From: an uncultured Duncaniella sp.
Lineage (GTDB): Bacteria > Bacteroidota > Bacteroidia > Bacteroidales > Muribaculaceae
Assembly (NCBI GenBank): GCA_910577335.1
Contig: CAJTMJ010000033.1
Span: forward strand, 1-34,224
Length of the DNA stretch: 34,224 bases
Direction: 5' to 3'
The translations under genes were made by a program, and so were the position numbers. How positions within the stretch are numbered: position 1 is the stretch's first letter; each line of letters starts with the position of its first letter. The notes below the pieces were generated by a model. The model was not told the origin of the DNA. It saw only the letters and a list, made by a program, of their open reading frames with translations, and searched no databases. Shown one piece after another: positions 32,557-34,224 of the stretch.

Positions 32557-32564
32557 CAAAGTTA
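32557..32564 (-). promoter_or_regulatory. -7 element of the DUF3795 gene
   Basis: Minus-strand TAACTTTG (plus CAAAGTTA) matches TAnnTTTG exactly. A -33 element is not clear. The remaining sequence to 32696 holds no recognisable gene. Confidence 0.45.
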
Positions 32565-32696
32565 CGAAATTCTATGGTTCTTTAACTATTAAGCGTGGTG
32601 TTATTGTAACTTTATGTAACAACACACAGCTGCCTGAGCCGAATATCATTCCGCCATTGCCGGATATGGTATGATTTTGACAAGGGTTGCCCGGTA

Positions 32697-34010
32697 ATGA
32701 GCCGGACATATCCCTCCGACCATACAATCCCCGAAGCGTTCCAACGACAGTTGGCGACAAAACAATCCTCCGCATCGTCATCACAAAGTGCCGGAATACG
32801 GTTCTCATCGCCCTCACTCGGTGGAAACATTCCCGAAGAACAGGGTTTCGCCAACGGAGACGGAGTACCCGATGATTTCAAACACTTCCTTGAAATGCAC
32901 CCCGGCATGAGCTTTGAGGAGGCAAAACACCTCAGAGCCATATTCAACAAGAGGTCTACAAAAGACTACGCAAGATTGAACCTCGCCCGTTGGTACAACC
33001 GAGTTGCAGAATCCGGTTTCAAGTCCTTCAACACCATTGCCGCAACATTTTACGAACATTCAGACGAGATCCTCAACTTCTACGAAAACAGCTCGACCAA
33101 CGCCTCTGCCGAATCTATAAACTCAAAAATCAAGGCGTTCAGAGCAAAGCTTCACGGCGTCAACGACACCAAATTTTTCATCTTCCGCCTCTGCAAAACA
33201 CAGGTTTATTACCATGCGCCTCCACAGACTATGGAGCAATTTGTGATGGGTTACAAATGTTATCTTTCGTTGTTACGTACAGGCGAGCATTGTGGTTACT
33301 CTACCATTTTTGTATATAATGACTCATTACAACGCTTTTTATCGGCTGACGGTATAGTGAATAGGAATACCCCAATTGTATATCATATTGGGACTTCGGA
33401 TATACAGGACTTGGATATAATTTCAGATATGCTCCGCAAAGTTCATTCCGAAACGGCGTTTTATATGGTTGACGATTATCAGCAGGCATGGTTTAGATTC
33501 GGGAGTGTTATCAGAAATACGGGTGAATTGTTGATTCAATTATATAAGCTTGCCCCACAGTTCGTGGATTTCTCAAAAGTAAGCGAACCATATGCAGTAC
33601 CCGATGCAGGTGTTATGCTTGATCGAGGAATGGCCTTTAATCCAACAAGGGTAAACACGCTTATAGGGCAATCTATGATAGGTAATTGGGGATTTGAAGT
33701 AGAGAATATATCTCAAGAAGATAAAGCTAAAGAATCGGCAAACGCTATGGCAAACGAAGAAAGTTTTGAGCGACAAGTCCAAATAATAAACCAGATAAAA
33801 ATCCTCAACAGTATCGAAAACAGTACATTGCTTTTTGCTGGAATAACGAAACAGACTGATTGTCGTAAAGCACCATTGATACTTGTGATGCCGTTCACAT
33901 CAAGTGATCATCGCAGACAACTAAAAGATGTAAAAATTGAAGGTTTTCGTTTACATCTTCCTCACGAATATCTAAGTTCGTGGAGAGATAAGCTAATTTC
34001 CGTTTATTAA
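32697..34010 (+). CDS. chimeric ORF: transposase remnant joined to an unrecognised protein
   Basis: 437 codons without a stop. Residues 1-60 are low-complexity (Ser/Gln-rich) and unrecognised. Residues about 62-167 are the C-terminal part of an ISAon1/ISL3-type transposase. From about 170 to 437 the sequence changes to a protein I do not recognise (MEQFVMGYKCYLSLL.., AFYMVDDYQQAWFRFG, GMAFNPTRVNTLIGQSMIGNWGFEVE, ending in a PLILVMPFTSSD..HLPHEYLSSWRDK stretch). Codons become visibly AT-richer after about 33240, suggesting a different origin. An internal ATG at 33231 (Met179) could start a 259-residue gene on its own, and I think this is the more likely functional unit, possibly lacking its native start. 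There is no signal peptide or membrane helix. Nothing shows that the full-length chimera is made. Confidence 0.5.
   Translation: MSRTYPSDHTIPEAFQRQLATKQSSASSSQSAGIRFSSPSLGGNIPEEQGFANGDGVPDDFKHFLEMHPGMSFEEAKHLRAIFNKRSTKDYARLNLARWYNRVAESGFKSFNTIAATFYEHSDEILNFYENSSTNASAESINSKIKAFRAKLHGVNDTKFFIFRLCKTQVYYHAPPQTMEQFVMGYKCYLSLLRTGEHCGYSTIFVYNDSLQRFLSADGIVNRNTPIVYHIGTSDIQDLDIISDMLRKVHSETAFYMVDDYQQAWFRFGSVIRNTGELLIQLYKLAPQFVDFSKVSEPYAVPDAGVMLDRGMAFNPTRVNTLIGQSMIGNWGFEVENISQEDKAKESANAMANEESFERQVQIINQIKILNSIENSTLLFAGITKQTDCRKAPLILVMPFTSSDHRRQLKDVKIEGFRLHLPHEYLSSWRDKLISVY
32880..33200 (+). mobile_element. remnant of an ISAon1/ISL3-type transposase gene
   Basis: Translated residues 62-167 of the surrounding ORF (FLEMHPGM..LARWYNRVAESGFKSFNTIA..ILNFYENSSTNASAESINSKIKAFRAKLHGV..FFIFRLCK) correspond to the last third of these DDE transposases, including the highly conserved STNASAES block that carries the final catalytic Glu. 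The N-terminal zinc-finger region and the first catalytic aspartates are absent upstream, so it cannot be active. The normal end after FxLxRL is replaced by foreign sequence near 33200. Confidence 0.75.
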
Positions 34011-34164
34011 GCTCGATCAATTCACTCCACTCCATTACGTATAATCTTATGTCCATGCCATCGGTCTGGTAATGAGAATATAAGAATGGATCAATATCAG
34101 ATTCGTAATTACCCGTTCCGATTAACTTAATTTTTGCGGATTTTGTGATTTTTGATGAGATTAG

Positions 34165-34224
34165 AATAATGGAAAAGTCGGTGCAGATTGACCCCTGTCG
34201 GCGGAAAAAAATTGACCCCCTCGT
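34165..34224. mobile_element. probable end of an IS21-type insertion sequence (partial)
   Basis: Read on the minus strand from the edge, GGGGTCAATTTTTTTCCGCC and GGGGTCAATCTGCACC repeat the unit GGGGTCAAT about 30 bases apart. Such repeated motifs at the tip are a feature of IS21-family ends. The rest of the element would lie beyond the window. The 150 bp before it (34011-34164) hold no gene that I can see. Confidence 0.4.

Noticed and set aside
32572..32950. overlapping minus-strand ORFs before the chimera
   Set aside because: Two overlapping frames of 81 and 112 codons without recognisable motifs. They lie opposite the transposase remnant region and are probably shadows.
1..34224. CRISPR arrays, tRNA or rRNA genes
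   Set aside because: No regularly spaced direct repeats, no cloverleaf-type sequences with a CCA or T-loop motif and no rRNA-like stretches were found by reading both strands.

Overview
The window looks like a chromosomal segment of a Bacteroidales gut bacterium, probably a Muribaculaceae-type lineage. The evidence is Bacteroidota promoters (-7 element TAnnTTTG), an ECF sigma/FecR/STN-TonB receptor cascade, a GLPGLI-family protein, a DUF4249 lipoprotein, GH97 enzymes and many secreted glycosidases. The genus is an inference. No rRNA, tRNA or CRISPR array was seen, and there is no SusC/SusD pair.

Layout. (1) 1-5526: a truncated TPR lipoprotein gene, a secreted DUF4450-type six-hairpin glycosidase and a GH43 enzyme, all leftward. 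Their upstream regions share an operator-like palindrome (GAACTGrTTTAAAyCAGTTC). It is intact before GH43. Before the other two genes it is split exactly at its TTTAAA core by a foldback, MITE-like insertion. (2) 5527-9509: a GadC-like amino acid antiporter (leftward), divergent from a GH97 glycosidase. (3) 9573-14803: an ECF sigma factor, FecR-type anti-sigma factor, TonB-dependent transducer and DUF4249 lipoprotein, a complete trans-envelope signalling/uptake unit with unknown ligand. (4) 14819-18291, convergent with it: a GLPGLI protein translationally coupled to a large TonB-receptor-like outer-membrane barrel. (5) 18495-21245: peroxide-stress protein YaaA, an outer-membrane barrel, two tiny two-helix membrane proteins and a P-loop kinase-like protein. 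(6) 21631-30824: a second glycan block with GH43(+CBM6-like), GH97, a META-domain lipoprotein and a 1636-residue protein that joins a GH29 alpha-fucosidase, discoidin-like modules and a full-length GH2 beta-galactosidase. (7) 30827-32476: YdeI/OmpD-associated protein, GNAT acetyltransferase and DUF3795 protein, all leftward. (8) 32697-34224: an open reading frame that runs from a broken ISAon1/ISL3-type transposase into an unrecognised AT-rich gene, then what looks like the end of an IS21-type element at the window edge.

How it fits together: the carbohydrate genes could remove terminal arabinose/galactose/fucose-type residues in the periplasm or at the cell surface, after uptake by receptors encoded elsewhere. 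The sigma/FecR/receptor unit is self-contained and may sense a different ligand. Both window edges look rearranged: the left edge cuts the TPR gene, and the right edge is made of insertion-sequence debris. The most unusual features are the palindrome/foldback arrangement in region 1, the GH29-GH2 fusion, the promoter embedded in a 15-bp-stem hairpin before that fusion, and the transposase chimera.
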